From Collinsella sp. (lineage in GTDB: Bacteria > Actinomycetota > Coriobacteriia > Coriobacteriales > Coriobacteriaceae), in NCBI GenBank assembly GCA_019414345.1, contig DXMF01000040.1, forward strand, positions 1-61,411: 61,411 nucleotides of DNA, written 5' to 3'. How positions within the stretch are numbered: the stretch's first letter is position 1; every line of letters begins with the position of its first letter. Shown one piece after another: positions 16,996 through 26,829 of the stretch. Made by a program: the position numbers and the translations under genes. The notes under the pieces were generated by a model, which saw only the letters and a program-made list of their open reading frames with translations, ran no database searches and was not told where the DNA came from.

Positions 16996-17586
16996 TTACG
17001 TCTTACTGGGCACGTCCAACGGAAGCAGCTCCCTAAAAGCGGAGTCGCCTTCGCCCACGTCTACCAGGCACCAGCGCTTATGACGGTCGATCTTCTTTAC
17101 ACGGGCCTCTTGCCCCACCAGTGGGCCCTGCTCTATGTGCAGCACGCCGTCTTCTATGCGGGCTACGCTGTTGCGTACCACGCCCTCGTCGTCGAGTACG
17201 CTGCGGTACCAGTCCTGCGCATCGTCCGGCATGGGCGCATAGGCCCGCTCCCTGCAGCCAGCAATGCGACAGCCAAAGCTCAACTGGGCCAAAGCCTTGT
17301 CGAGCAGAGCGGCATCGCGCGTGGCGACGAAGAAGTATTCCTTGTACATGGGTTTGGTTTGGAGCGACCAGGCGCCGTCCCGCTTAAACCAGAACTCCTT
17401 TTGCATCACAAAAGCGTCCTGCATCAGCTCATGCGGGATAATGCGGCGGACCTTTTCGCAGGTCTCGCGCTCTTTTCCATTGGGGGTGTGGACCAGATAC
17501 CAGCGAACACGGCCATGCTGGCTGTTGGTAGTAGCGCCACTAAAGGCACCGGGCAGCTGCTCTTGGCGCCGCATTGTCTGTTCCAT
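16996..17586 (-). CDS. NusG-family antiterminator, LoaP-like
   Basis: The 196-residue protein has a NusG N-terminal domain (RWYLVHTPNGKERETCEKVRR and KPMYKEYFFVAT) and a C-terminal KOW domain (GPLVGQEARVKKIDRHKRWCLVDV). It is longer and more diverged than housekeeping NusG and stands at the head of a 12-kb polysaccharide operon. LoaP and RfaH-type paralogues typically have this position and help RNA polymerase pass terminators in long operons. The start at 17586 has GGGGG seven bases upstream; an in-frame codon at 17619 does not. It has its own promoter at 17709. It is likely to control the rest of the capsule locus, in which internal hairpins are seen at 13321 and 9428. Confidence 0.8.
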   Translation of the reverse strand: MEQTMRRQEQLPGAFSGATTNSQHGRVRWYLVHTPNGKERETCEKVRRIIPHELMQDAFVMQKEFWFKRDGAWSLQTKPMYKEYFFVATRDAALLDKALAQLSFGCRIAGCRERAYAPMPDDAQDWYRSVLDDEGVVRNSVARIEDGVLHIEQGPLVGQEARVKKIDRHKRWCLVDVGEGDSAFRELLPLDVPSKT

Positions 17587-17672
17587 CTCTCGCCCCCTTT
17601 TCTTGTCTCCGCGACGCACACGGATGCAGAGGCGTTAAGAACAGGCGTCTCGCTCGCAGCTAGGCGCAGTCG

Positions 17673-17806
17673 CAAAAGTACAGGTTTTTGTATCTTTCGA
17701 CGGAGTTCATTATACCAGCAAACTGCTCGCGTTTTCCCAGATTGCACAAAATGCGCCGCGAATGGGTGCATCTCCATACGCCTCTACAAAAACCTGTACC
17801 TTTTTG
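17673..17806. repeat. Inverted repeats enclosing the capsule promoter
   Basis: GTACAGGTTTTTGTA at 17678-17692 occurs again in inverse orientation at 17785-17799, a perfect 15-bp match extended imperfectly by A-rich bases on the outer sides. The 92 bp between them contain the promoter of the LoaP-like gene. This is the geometry of an invertible promoter, but no recombinase gene is in the window. A pair of regulator sites or a repeat element are alternatives. Confidence 0.6.
17709..17717 (-). promoter_or_regulatory. Extended -10 promoter of the capsule locus
   Basis: On the minus strand TGGTATAAT (17717-17709) is a consensus TGnTATAAT. No strong -35 is visible at 17 bp. It points to the LoaP-like gene with a leader of about 115 bases. 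Confidence 0.65.
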
Positions 17807-17811
17807 CACAA

Positions 17812-17840
17812 CAAAAAAGCCGCTCTAACCAGCGGCTTTT
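17812..17840 (-). terminator. Second terminator after thrS
   Basis: GCCGCT (17819-17824) and AGCGGC (17831-17836) form a stem followed on the minus strand by six T. It backs up the first thrS terminator and has T-rich sequence on both sides, so it may also work in the other direction. Confidence 0.75.
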
Positions 17841-17852
17841 CTTCTATAGATA

Positions 17853-17888
17853 ACAAAAAAGGCGACCGCCCGCGAGGACGATCGCCTT
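17853..17888 (-). terminator. Terminator of thrS
   Basis: GGCGA (17861-17865) pairs with TCGCC (17882-17886) around a GC-rich loop, and six T follow on the minus strand (17855-17860). It lies 24 bp after the thrS stop codon. Confidence 0.8.
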
Positions 17889-17911
17889 TGTTAATTCTTG
17901 TATTGTTTGTG

Positions 17912-19675
<1,764 letters not shown>

Positions 19676-19745
19676 GGGTATGTTTTCTCCTCTCGGATGC
19701 CTGATGCAAGTGCGTGCGATGCGCTCGGCGTTTTTGACTTGCATC

Positions 19746-19773
19746 ATTATAGGCAGGTTGCCTTGGTATACAA
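19746..19773 (-). promoter_or_regulatory. thrS promoter
   Basis: On the minus strand TTGTAT (19773-19768) and TATAAT (19751-19746) are 16 bp apart. The 5' leader would be about 60 bases. Confidence 0.65.
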
Positions 19774-19774
19774 G

Positions 19775-19810
19775 CGCCCGCCGCACCTTAATGGCACGGC
19801 GGGCGATTTT
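19775..19810. terminator. Strong hairpin between the zinc-ribbon gene and thrS
   Basis: CGCCCGCCG (19775-19783) pairs with CGGCGGGCG (19797-19805). The T run (GATTTTC) follows on the plus strand, although the genes on both sides are on the minus strand. It probably ends the 19901-20332 transcript without a long T run. Confidence 0.5.
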
Positions 19811-19900
19811 CTACGCATGCTTCATCGTGTGGGGCGGGGTGCGTGAGGCTTGTGGCGCGTGCGGCGCCCGTGGCTTACGACCGGCCCGGCGATGGATGCG

Positions 19901-20332
19901 CTATTGAATGCGAGTTCGGCAGTAGGGGCAGACCTTCCAGTGCGCGTCGAGCGGGCGATGGCAGCTGGGGCACACGTTGCGAACCTGGGTATCGCACACC
20001 GGGCACACGACAAAGTCCTTCTCGATGGGGGCGCCGCACTGCGGGCAGGTGCCGTACTGGGCAAGCTGGCGCTCGCGCAGGGCCATGTCCAGCTCCTGCT
20101 CCTCGCGGTCGGCCGCGTAGGAGTGCGGGCGCAGGACCAGGTAGGCGATGAGGCCCACAAACGGGATAAGGGCGATGATGCCCCATGCCACGTAGGCGCT
20201 GGCACCGCGGCGGCGGGCGTCGATGAACACATAGACGACCGACAGCACGTACAGGGCGATGATAAAGCCAACAAAGGCATAGATGACGCCCATAAGCTGC
20301 GGCGACATGAGCTCAGAGATGTACTTAGACAT
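19901..20332 (-). CDS. Membrane protein with PLDc_N-like segment and double zinc ribbon
   Basis: The 143-residue protein has two membrane segments in its first half (VIYAFVGFIIALYVLSVVYVF and AWGIIALIPFVGLIAYLVL) resembling the phospholipase D N-terminal (PLDc_N) module. The cytoplasmic C-terminal half has four CxxC knuckles: CPQC, CPVC, CPSC and CPYC, which form a double zinc ribbon. No enzymatic residues are present. The role is unknown; such proteins are often small regulators or scaffolds. It is transcribed separately from thrS. Confidence 0.7.
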   Translation of the reverse strand: MSKYISELMSPQLMGVIYAFVGFIIALYVLSVVYVFIDARRRGASAYVAWGIIALIPFVGLIAYLVLRPHSYAADREEQELDMALRERQLAQYGTCPQCGAPIEKDFVVCPVCDTQVRNVCPSCHRPLDAHWKVCPYCRTRIQ

Positions 20333-20426
20333 TGAGATGTACCTTTCGGGATATTTACAGTCTTGTCAAGTTTACCACGGGGTTTGTTTATATGGGACTA
20401 CGGTTGCAAGCGGGGCTGGTGCGGAC

Positions 20427-20576
20427 ACAAACATCTCAATCTGTAACAGATGGGAGCGGAATCCGGGTCTAGATGTTACAGATCGAGACGAACGGGAGGG
20501 CCGCCGAACAAACGTCTCGATCTGTGACATCTGGAACCAAAATCCTCGTCTAACTGTTACAGATCGAGACGAACGG
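20427..20576. repeat. Two tandem copies of a 69-bp palindromic repeat
   Basis: Unit 1 (20427-20495) and unit 2 (20508-20576) each have arms of the form ACAAACGTCTCGATCTGT and its inverse ACAGATCGAGACGAACGG around a 23-25 nt loop with AATCC and GTCTA in common. The units are 81 bp apart. They fill much of the 407-bp gap between the zinc-ribbon gene and the GlpA-like gene. The rest of the gap shows no gene. Confidence 0.75.
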
Positions 20577-20739
20577 TTGCCGCAGTTGTCGGCAAACGAG
20601 GCCGACATTCGTGCCGAGTCTCCCCTCGTCTGCCGTTGGCGGGTGTTGCGGGGCTATTCGCCGCATTGCCGCCGCACTGGGGGTGTGCGGACCGTAGGAT
20701 AGTCTTATTGACGGCCTGTCAACTCGTCTGGGAGGCACT

Positions 20740-22194
20740 GTGACAGAAACGTTTGATATCGCGATTGTCGGCGCGGGCATCACCGGATGCGCCATCGCGC
20801 GGCAGCTCGCGCGCTATGACCTGTCCATTTGCGTGGTCGAGGCGGCTAACGATATTGCGCTGGGCGCGTCGAAGGCCAATGGCGGCCTGGTGCACGCCGG
20901 CTACGATCCGGCACCGGGCACGGTTAAGGCGCAGGTCAACGCCCGTGGCTGCGAGTTGTACGGTACGTGGTCGCAGGAGCTTGGCTTTCTGTTCTGCCGC
21001 ACCGGGTCGATGGTGTTGGGCTTTAACGACGAGGACCGCGCGCATCTGGAAAAGCTGCGCCAGAATGGCCTGGCCAACGGGGTGCCCGAGCTGTCAATCA
21101 TCGGACCCGACCGCATCCACGAATTAGAGCCGCGCGCCAGTGCCGATGCAACGTGCGCGTTGTGGTGTCCCTCGACTGGGTTTGTCGACCCGTTTGAGGT
21201 TGCCATCGCCGCGCTGGAGAACGCCGTGGCCAACGGGGTGACGTTTATGCGGTCCGCGCCGGTGGAAGCGATTGAAGTCGCGGGCTCGGGCGACGACGCG
21301 CGCTTCACGCTGGTGACGCCTGCCGGCGATGTGTGCTGCCGCTACCTAATCAACGCCGCGGGCAACGGCGCCGCAGACATCTCGCATATGGCAGGCGCCG
21401 AGGAGTTCCAGATGGTCTGGCGTCAGGGCAACATCGTGGTGCTGGACAAGGAGCCGCGCACGCTCATGCCGCTCTACCCCGTGCCGACTCCGGTGTCGAA
21501 GGGCGTTATCGTGACGGGCACCGTGCACGGCAACACCGTGATCACCGCCACGGCTGCCGTGCGCGAGCCGGGCGACACGCAGACCTATGCGAGCGATGTG
21601 AACGCGCTGCTGACCGGCGCGCGCAAGCTGGTGCCCGATCTGGACACGCGCCGCGTGGTGCGCGCATTTGCCGGCGGGCGTCCGGTCATTCAGGGAACGA
21701 ACGACTTCTTTATTGGACAGTCGGCCGTGGTGCCGGGGCTTTTCCAGGCGGCGGGCATTCAGTCGCCGGGCGTGGCGAGCGCGCCGGCCATTACCGAGCG
21801 CATGGAGCTTATGATGCGTGAGGCGGGCGTTGCCCTGCATGAACGGAACGATTGGGACCCGATTCGCCGCGCGCCGGACGATTTTGACCGTGCACCGCTG
21901 GCGCGCAAGGAGGAGCTGATCGAGTCCGATCCCGCGTGGGGACAGATTGTCTGCCGCTGCGAGACGGTGCCCGAGGCCGAAATCGTGGCCGCGATTCGAC
22001 GCCGCCCGGGTGCGGTTTCGGTCGAGGGCGTCAAGCGGCGCTGCCGTGCGGGCATGGGTCGGTGCCAGAGCGGCTTTTGCCAGAGCCGCGAGGTGGCGAT
22101 TCTGGCCCGCGAGCTGGGCTGCGACCCCAGCGAGGTGCTGCTGGAGGATACCGGATCCTGGTTGGTTGAGGGACCGATGAAGGGGGTGCGCTAG
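20740..22194 (+). CDS. FAD-dependent oxidoreductase, anaerobic glycerol-3-phosphate dehydrogenase GlpA-like
   Basis: This 484-residue flavoprotein has the N-terminal FAD motif DIAIVGAGITGCAIARQLA. Its family (DAO/GlpA) oxidises glycerol-3-phosphate to dihydroxyacetone phosphate in anaerobes. The C-terminal part carries a BFD-like [2Fe-2S] domain: VCRCETVPEAEI and, further on, RRCRAGMGRCQSGFC, giving four Cys. The start is GTG at 20740 after GGGAGG. It is followed by two genes that match GlpB- and DUF1667-type partners, with one- and three-base gaps. L-2-hydroxyglutarate or another hydroxyacid is an alternative substrate. No glycerol kinase or facilitator gene is adjacent. Confidence 0.85.
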   Translation: MTETFDIAIVGAGITGCAIARQLARYDLSICVVEAANDIALGASKANGGLVHAGYDPAPGTVKAQVNARGCELYGTWSQELGFLFCRTGSMVLGFNDEDRAHLEKLRQNGLANGVPELSIIGPDRIHELEPRASADATCALWCPSTGFVDPFEVAIAALENAVANGVTFMRSAPVEAIEVAGSGDDARFTLVTPAGDVCCRYLINAAGNGAADISHMAGAEEFQMVWRQGNIVVLDKEPRTLMPLYPVPTPVSKGVIVTGTVHGNTVITATAAVREPGDTQTYASDVNALLTGARKLVPDLDTRRVVRAFAGGRPVIQGTNDFFIGQSAVVPGLFQAAGIQSPGVASAPAITERMELMMREAGVALHERNDWDPIRRAPDDFDRAPLARKEELIESDPAWGQIVCRCETVPEAEIVAAIRRRPGAVSVEGVKRRCRAGMGRCQSGFCQSREVAILARELGCDPSEVLLEDTGSWLVEGPMKGVR

Positions 22195-22195
22195 G

Positions 22196-23578
22196 ATGGA
22201 GAGCTTTGAAGTAAATGCAGCGAGCGCGACCGACGGCACCGCGGACGCCGTGCCGATGCAGGCCTTCGACGTGGTCGTTATCGGCGGCGGACCTGCCGGC
22301 ATGGCGGCCGCGCTGGCCGCGCATAAGGCAGGCGCACACGTGGCCATCGTGGAGCGCGAGCAGCACCTGGGCGGCATCCTCCGACAGTGCATCCACCCCG
22401 GCTTTGGCCTGTCGCACTTTAAACAGGAGCTCACCGGCCCCGAGTACGCGCAGCGCTTTATCGACCAGGTTCGCGCGACCGACATCGCGCTGTTCTTGGA
22501 CAGCATGGTGCTGGGGATCGATTCGGAGGAGGGCGATGACGCGCTGGGCGCGGATGCCTCGAACGCAGAAGCCGGTGCGGGTCATACCGTCACAATCATG
22601 AGCCGCGCCGGCATGCTGCAACTCGCCGGGCGAGCGGTCGTCCTTGCCATGGGTTGCCGTGAGCGCACCCGCAGCGAGATCAAAATCCCCGGCAGTCGTC
22701 CCGCCGGCGTGTTTACGGCCGGTCTGGCGCAGCGATACATCAATATCGAGAACCTCAAACCCAGCTCGCGAGCCGTCATTTTGGGTTCGGGCGATATCGG
22801 GCTGATCATGGCACGTCGCTGCACGCTCGAGGGGATTTCGGTCGAGGGCGTATACGAACTCATGCCGTTCGCCAACGGCCTGCGCCGCAACGTCAAGAAC
22901 TGCCTGGACGACTTTGGAATTCCGCTACACCTGTCTACCACCGTCACGCGCGTGATCGGGCACGACCGTTTGGAGGCCGTCGAGGTAAGCCGGGTCGACG
23001 AGCATCTGGCGCCCATTCCGGGGACCGAGCGCGTTGTTCCGTGCGACACGCTGCTGCTTTCGGTGGGCCTGATTCCCGAGAACGAGCTTTCGGTGGGGGC
23101 GGGCGTTGAGCTTGACCCGCGCACGCGTGGCGCCGTGGTGGACCAGAGCCTGCAGACGGGCGTGCCTGGCATCTTTGCCTGCGGCAACGTGCTGCACGTG
23201 CACGACCTGGCCGACAACGTAACGACCGAGTCCGAGAGGGCTGGCGCAGCTGCAGCGGCGTACGCGCTGGGAACCGGCGCGGGCGCCGTTCCGGACTGCG
23301 AGCTCACCGTCTCCCCTGCCGGCATTGCGGGATACGCACTGCCGGGACGCATTACGGCTGTGGCGCTCACCAAACTCAACTTCCGTGTGCGCCGACCAGT
23401 CGATGCCGCCCGCGTGCGCATTCTTGCTGGCGGCGTGGAGCTGTTTGCAGGCAAGGTCCGCCCGTTTAAACCGAGTGTAATGGAAAGCTTCCCACTGCCG
23501 GCAAAGGTCATCAAGCAGGCGCTCGACCTGGGTGCCAGCAAGATTGTCTTGTCCGTCGATCCCATTGAGGAGGCATAG
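22196..23578 (+). CDS. NAD(P)/FAD-dependent oxidoreductase, partner of the GlpA-like protein
   Basis: This 460-residue pyridine-nucleotide disulfide-type flavoprotein has FDVVVIGGGPAGMAAALAAHKAGAH cut here to its key motif GGGPAGMAA for FAD and VILGSGDIGLIMARR for the second dinucleotide site. GIFACGNVLHVHD is the conserved FAD-contact motif near the C-terminus. Such proteins form a complex with GlpA-like and DUF1667 subunits and probably pass electrons from the substrate to an anaerobic acceptor. The ATG overlaps the previous stop region by one base of spacing. Confidence 0.85.
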   Translation: MESFEVNAASATDGTADAVPMQAFDVVVIGGGPAGMAAALAAHKAGAHVAIVEREQHLGGILRQCIHPGFGLSHFKQELTGPEYAQRFIDQVRATDIALFLDSMVLGIDSEEGDDALGADASNAEAGAGHTVTIMSRAGMLQLAGRAVVLAMGCRERTRSEIKIPGSRPAGVFTAGLAQRYINIENLKPSSRAVILGSGDIGLIMARRCTLEGISVEGVYELMPFANGLRRNVKNCLDDFGIPLHLSTTVTRVIGHDRLEAVEVSRVDEHLAPIPGTERVVPCDTLLLSVGLIPENELSVGAGVELDPRTRGAVVDQSLQTGVPGIFACGNVLHVHDLADNVTTESERAGAAAAAYALGTGAGAVPDCELTVSPAGIAGYALPGRITAVALTKLNFRVRRPVDAARVRILAGGVELFAGKVRPFKPSVMESFPLPAKVIKQALDLGASKIVLSVDPIEEA

Positions 23579-23581
23579 CTC

Positions 23582-23974
23582 ATGAGCACGAATGCGACCG
23601 AAACGTTGCAGTTCAACTGTACGACCTGCCCATCCGAATGCCTTCTGACCGTAGAGGTGGAGCGCGACGCCAATGGCGCCGTGGTGGAAGTGCGCTCCGT
23701 AACCGGTAACAACTGCCCGCGCGGCGATAAGTTCGCACATCAGGAGCTCACCTGCCCCATGCGCGTGCTCACGACGACCGTGGCCGTCTCCGGCGGCGAC
23801 GAAGCCCTGCTCCCCGTGCGCACGGCCGAAGCCATCCCGCTAGAACTCCACGCCCAAGCCATGGCCCTCATCCGAGGCCTAGTCGTCAACGCCCCCATCC
23901 GCATGGGCGACGTCGTGCTGAAGGACCTCCTCAACACCAATATCAACCTAATCGCCAGCATGGACATCGAGTAG
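23582..23974 (+). CDS. DUF1667 protein
   Basis: The 130-residue protein has NCTTCPSECLLTV near residues 12-24 and GNNCPRGDKFAHQELTCPMRVLTTTV, a Cys arrangement typical of DUF1667, which may bind an iron-sulphur cluster. It always occurs with the two flavoproteins encoded upstream, starts three bases after the second one, and is probably the small third subunit of the same complex. Confidence 0.85.
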   Translation: MSTNATETLQFNCTTCPSECLLTVEVERDANGAVVEVRSVTGNNCPRGDKFAHQELTCPMRVLTTTVAVSGGDEALLPVRTAEAIPLELHAQAMALIRGLVVNAPIRMGDVVLKDLLNTNINLIASMDIE

Positions 23975-24099
23975 CTAAATTGGGACGGAGCTCTTTTAGC
24001 TGCTTTTGCAAGGAGTGTCCCCCGGTGCCGTCATAAAAGGAACGTCCCTATGTGCCGGGCTTGGGATACCATGGTGGCAGCCTAGCGAAAGGACGATGC

Positions 24100-25188
24100 A
24101 TGGCACATATCGATGACCAGCGTGTGGTGCGCGTGCTCGATGCGCTCGAGGCTCAGCACCCCGGCACGCAGCTGCTCGTAAACGACCCGTGGTCGATTTA
24201 TTACCTGACCGGCTTTTATGCCGATATGTTCGAGCGTTTTTGCGGCGTGCTGCTCGCGCGCGATGACGAGCCCGTGATCTTGGTCAATGCCCTGCATCAG
24301 CTGCCCGAGTACGACAATGCCCGCGTCGCCTACCACACCGATACCGATGTCGTGACCGACGCCATCGCGAGTGAGATCGACCCAGCCAAGCCGCTTGGCA
24401 TCGACACTGTCATGCGTTCCGGCTTTTTGATGCCGCTCATGGAGCGCCACGCCGCGAGCGAGTTTTTCCTGGGCGACTTTGCCGTCACCGCCGCGCGCAC
24501 CCACAAGGATGCCGCCGAGCAGGAGCTCATGCGCGTGTCCTCGGCAGTCAACGACGCCGTGATGGCCGACGCGATCAAACTCGTCCACGAGGGCGTGACG
24601 GAGCGCGAAATCGCCGACCAAATGCTCGGCCTGTATCGCAAGCACGGCTGCGAGGGCTTTAGCTTTCCGCCCATCGTGAGCTTTGGCGCCAACGCCGGCG
24701 ACCCGCATCACGAACCCGACGACACCGTGCTCAAGCGCGGCGACGTGGTGCTGTTCGACATTGGCGGACGCCGCTGCAACTATTGCTCGGACATGACGCG
24801 CACGTTCTTTTGGGGCGAGCCGGACGAGGAGACGGCACGCATCTACGACATCGTGCGCCGCGCCAACGAGGCCGCCGAATCGCTTATCGCCCCGGGCGTG
24901 CGTATGTGCGACCTGGACCGCGCCGCGCGCGACGTGATTGAGGATGCAGGCTATGGGCAGTACTTTACGCATCGCCTGGGTCACTCGATCGGCCTGCAGG
25001 ACCACGAGCCGGGCGACGTCTCGCTCGTCAACGAGCAGGTTGTCGAGCCGGGCATGACGTTCTCCATCGAGCCGGGTATCTACCTCCCCGGCCGCACCGG
25101 CGTCCGCATCGAAGACCTTGCCCTGGTCACCGAGTCCGGCGTCGAGATTCTCAACGCCTACCCCCACGACCCAGTCCGCCTAGACTAG
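24100..25188 (+). CDS. M24 family Xaa-Pro aminopeptidase
   Basis: This 362-residue metallopeptidase probably removes N-terminal residues ahead of proline. The creatinase-like N-terminal domain is followed by the pita-bread catalytic domain with all five metal ligands visible: Asp in VVLFDIGG, Asp in YCSDMTRTF, His in HRLGHSIGL, Glu in SIEPGIY and Glu in GVRIEDLAL. The start at 24100 has GAAAGGACG upstream and was preferred over 24052. It stands alone; a perfect hairpin follows four bases after the stop. Confidence 0.88.
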   Translation: MAHIDDQRVVRVLDALEAQHPGTQLLVNDPWSIYYLTGFYADMFERFCGVLLARDDEPVILVNALHQLPEYDNARVAYHTDTDVVTDAIASEIDPAKPLGIDTVMRSGFLMPLMERHAASEFFLGDFAVTAARTHKDAAEQELMRVSSAVNDAVMADAIKLVHEGVTEREIADQMLGLYRKHGCEGFSFPPIVSFGANAGDPHHEPDDTVLKRGDVVLFDIGGRRCNYCSDMTRTFFWGEPDEETARIYDIVRRANEAAESLIAPGVRMCDLDRAARDVIEDAGYGQYFTHRLGHSIGLQDHEPGDVSLVNEQVVEPGMTFSIEPGIYLPGRTGVRIEDLALVTESGVEILNAYPHDPVRLD

Positions 25189-25191
25189 ACA

Positions 25192-25222
25192 ATGCGGCAA
25201 AGGGGCTGTCCCTTTGCCGCAT
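25192..25222 (+). repeat. 13-bp perfect hairpin after the peptidase gene
   Basis: ATGCGGCAAAGGG and CCCTTTGCCGCAT flank a five-base loop. No T run follows, so it may stabilise the mRNA end or be a remnant of the GGGACAGG-type repeats seen elsewhere in the window. Confidence 0.6.
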
Positions 25223-25245
25223 CACATGAATGCCGCCACAAAAAC

Positions 25246-25383
25246 GGCCTATCTACTACGTTTAACCCACATGGTTCGACCATACCCGCGTTTTCGCAAA
25301 ATCCGAAAGCCGTCTACCTGCGGTTTTCATTTCACAATCCTCGGTGTGGTCAGAGGTATTCGCTAAAACGTAGTAGATAGGCC
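25246..25383. repeat. 138-bp element with 18-bp terminal inverted repeats
   Basis: GGCCTATCTACTACGTTT opens the element and its inverse closes it (25364-25383, one mismatch at the inner end). The interior has CAAAATCC and CGTCTACCTG, which recall the loops of the repeats at 20427-20576. It has no coding capacity. It resembles a MITE or a REP-type palindrome. Confidence 0.65.
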
Positions 25384-25428
25384 CATTTCGTGGCAAGCAG
25401 CCCAAATTGGCTGCCCCCGTTGGCGGGG

Positions 25429-26787
25429 TTAGCGGAGCAGGCCGGCTACTTCGCCGGCTAGGGTGATGGTGCCGGCGGCAACGAAGGACTCGCCTGCGGC
25501 ATCGAAAGCCGCGAGGGCCTCGGATACGCTGGGATACACGCCCGCGAGCTTATCGGCGTCCACTAGGGCGGCAAGCTCCTCTGCCGGCAGGGCGCGGTCG
25601 GAATCGGTCTGGGTCACGACCACGCGCGGAAAAGCTGGAATCAGCACGTCGACGATACCTGCCACGTCCTTGTCGGTCAGCGCAGCGCACAGCAGCGTGG
25701 GGCGATTCTCTACGCACGGATCGATCTCGTCCAGCGCACTCACAAAGTTCTCGCAGCTCTGGGGGTTATGACAGGCGTCGATCAGCTTGAGCGGATCAGT
25801 CCCCAACACGTCAAAACGACCCGGTGTGGGGCAACCCATAAGCGAGGCATCAAGCGCATCGTGGTCGAGCTCGCGACCCAGATACCCCTCGCACAGCATA
25901 ATCGCGCACGCGGCATTCTGCGGCTGATAGGCCGGCTTGACCATGCTCGACGCATAGATCGCACGCGGCGTGGTGCAACTAAACTCAACCGTATCGCCCA
26001 CATGCGCCGGCACCTTAGTCGTGGCGTGGCTCACCACGAGCGGCACGATGCCGCACGCGCGGCAACGGGCATCCATCACGCGCTGAACGCTCGCCTCGTG
26101 CGTGCCCTCGCCCAAAACAACCAAGCGCCCGGGTTTGATAACCGCAGCCTTCTCACCCGCGATGGCCTCGAGCGTATCGCCCAAAATACGTGTGTGATCG
26201 AGCCCAATACCCGTAATGGCAACGGCGACAGGATCGGTCGCACTCGTGGCGTCCCAACGTCCGCCCATGCCAACCTCGAGCACGGCAACATCCACCGCGG
26301 CCTCGGCAAACACGACAAGCGCGGCAGCCGTCAGCAGGTCAAACGGCGTGATGGAATAGGCGCGCTCCCCCGCCGCCACACGACGGGCATTCACTCGATG
26401 CCCTGCCTCAACAGCTGCCGAAACGCCACGGGCAAACGCCTCATCGCTCACGACGCGTCCATCGAGCTCCATGCGTTCGGGATAGCGAACAAGCTGCGGC
26501 GACGTATACAGCGCGGTCTTGAGCCCCTCACCGCGAAGAATGGCAGCCGAAAAACGCGTGGTCGAAGTCTTGCCATTGGTACCGGCAACCTGAATGCAAT
26601 CGAAATACTCGTCCGGACGCCCAAGCTCATCGAGCATATCGACAACCGTCTCGAGCAGAGGACCAGCATCCCCAGAAATCCGCCCCGTATCAGCAGCCAG
26701 CCCAACAGCCTCATCAAACGAAAGCAAATCAAACTCAAAAGGAACGGTATACAAGCCAGAACGCTTAGGCATTTTTAGAACCGCCAT
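25429..26787 (-). CDS. folC: Folylpolyglutamate synthase/dihydrofolate synthase
   Basis: This Mur-ligase-type enzyme adds glutamate to (dihydro)folate or dihydropteroate. The P-loop is VAGTNGKTSTTRF and the metal and ATP site is EVGMGGRWDATSATDP. The family signature GIGLDHTRILGDTLEAIAGEKAAVIK follows, and the C-terminal domain includes LIDACHNPQSC. The length of 452 residues is normal. It lies 231 bp after valS on the same strand with a long palindrome between them. Confidence 0.92.
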   Translation of the reverse strand: MAVLKMPKRSGLYTVPFEFDLLSFDEAVGLAADTGRISGDAGPLLETVVDMLDELGRPDEYFDCIQVAGTNGKTSTTRFSAAILRGEGLKTALYTSPQLVRYPERMELDGRVVSDEAFARGVSAAVEAGHRVNARRVAAGERAYSITPFDLLTAAALVVFAEAAVDVAVLEVGMGGRWDATSATDPVAVAITGIGLDHTRILGDTLEAIAGEKAAVIKPGRLVVLGEGTHEASVQRVMDARCRACGIVPLVVSHATTKVPAHVGDTVEFSCTTPRAIYASSMVKPAYQPQNAACAIMLCEGYLGRELDHDALDASLMGCPTPGRFDVLGTDPLKLIDACHNPQSCENFVSALDEIDPCVENRPTLLCAALTDKDVAGIVDVLIPAFPRVVVTQTDSDRALPAEELAALVDADKLAGVYPSVSEALAAFDAAGESFVAAGTITLAGEVAGLLR

Positions 26788-26829
26788 TCATAGAAAAATA
26801 AAACAGTATAGGTTGAGGATAGTCAGCGA

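Noticed and set aside
19676..19900. T-box riboswitch before thrS (and before valS at 29716-29940)
   Set aside because: No T-box consensus (AGGGTGGnACCGCG) or specifier-loop structure could be found in either leader.
20427..20576. CRISPR array
   Set aside because: There are only two units, each palindromic over most of its length with related loops, so they are not repeats with unrelated spacers.
25246..25383. Insertion sequence
   Set aside because: The ends are inverted repeats, but the 100-bp interior cannot encode a transposase. It is kept as a non-autonomous repeat.
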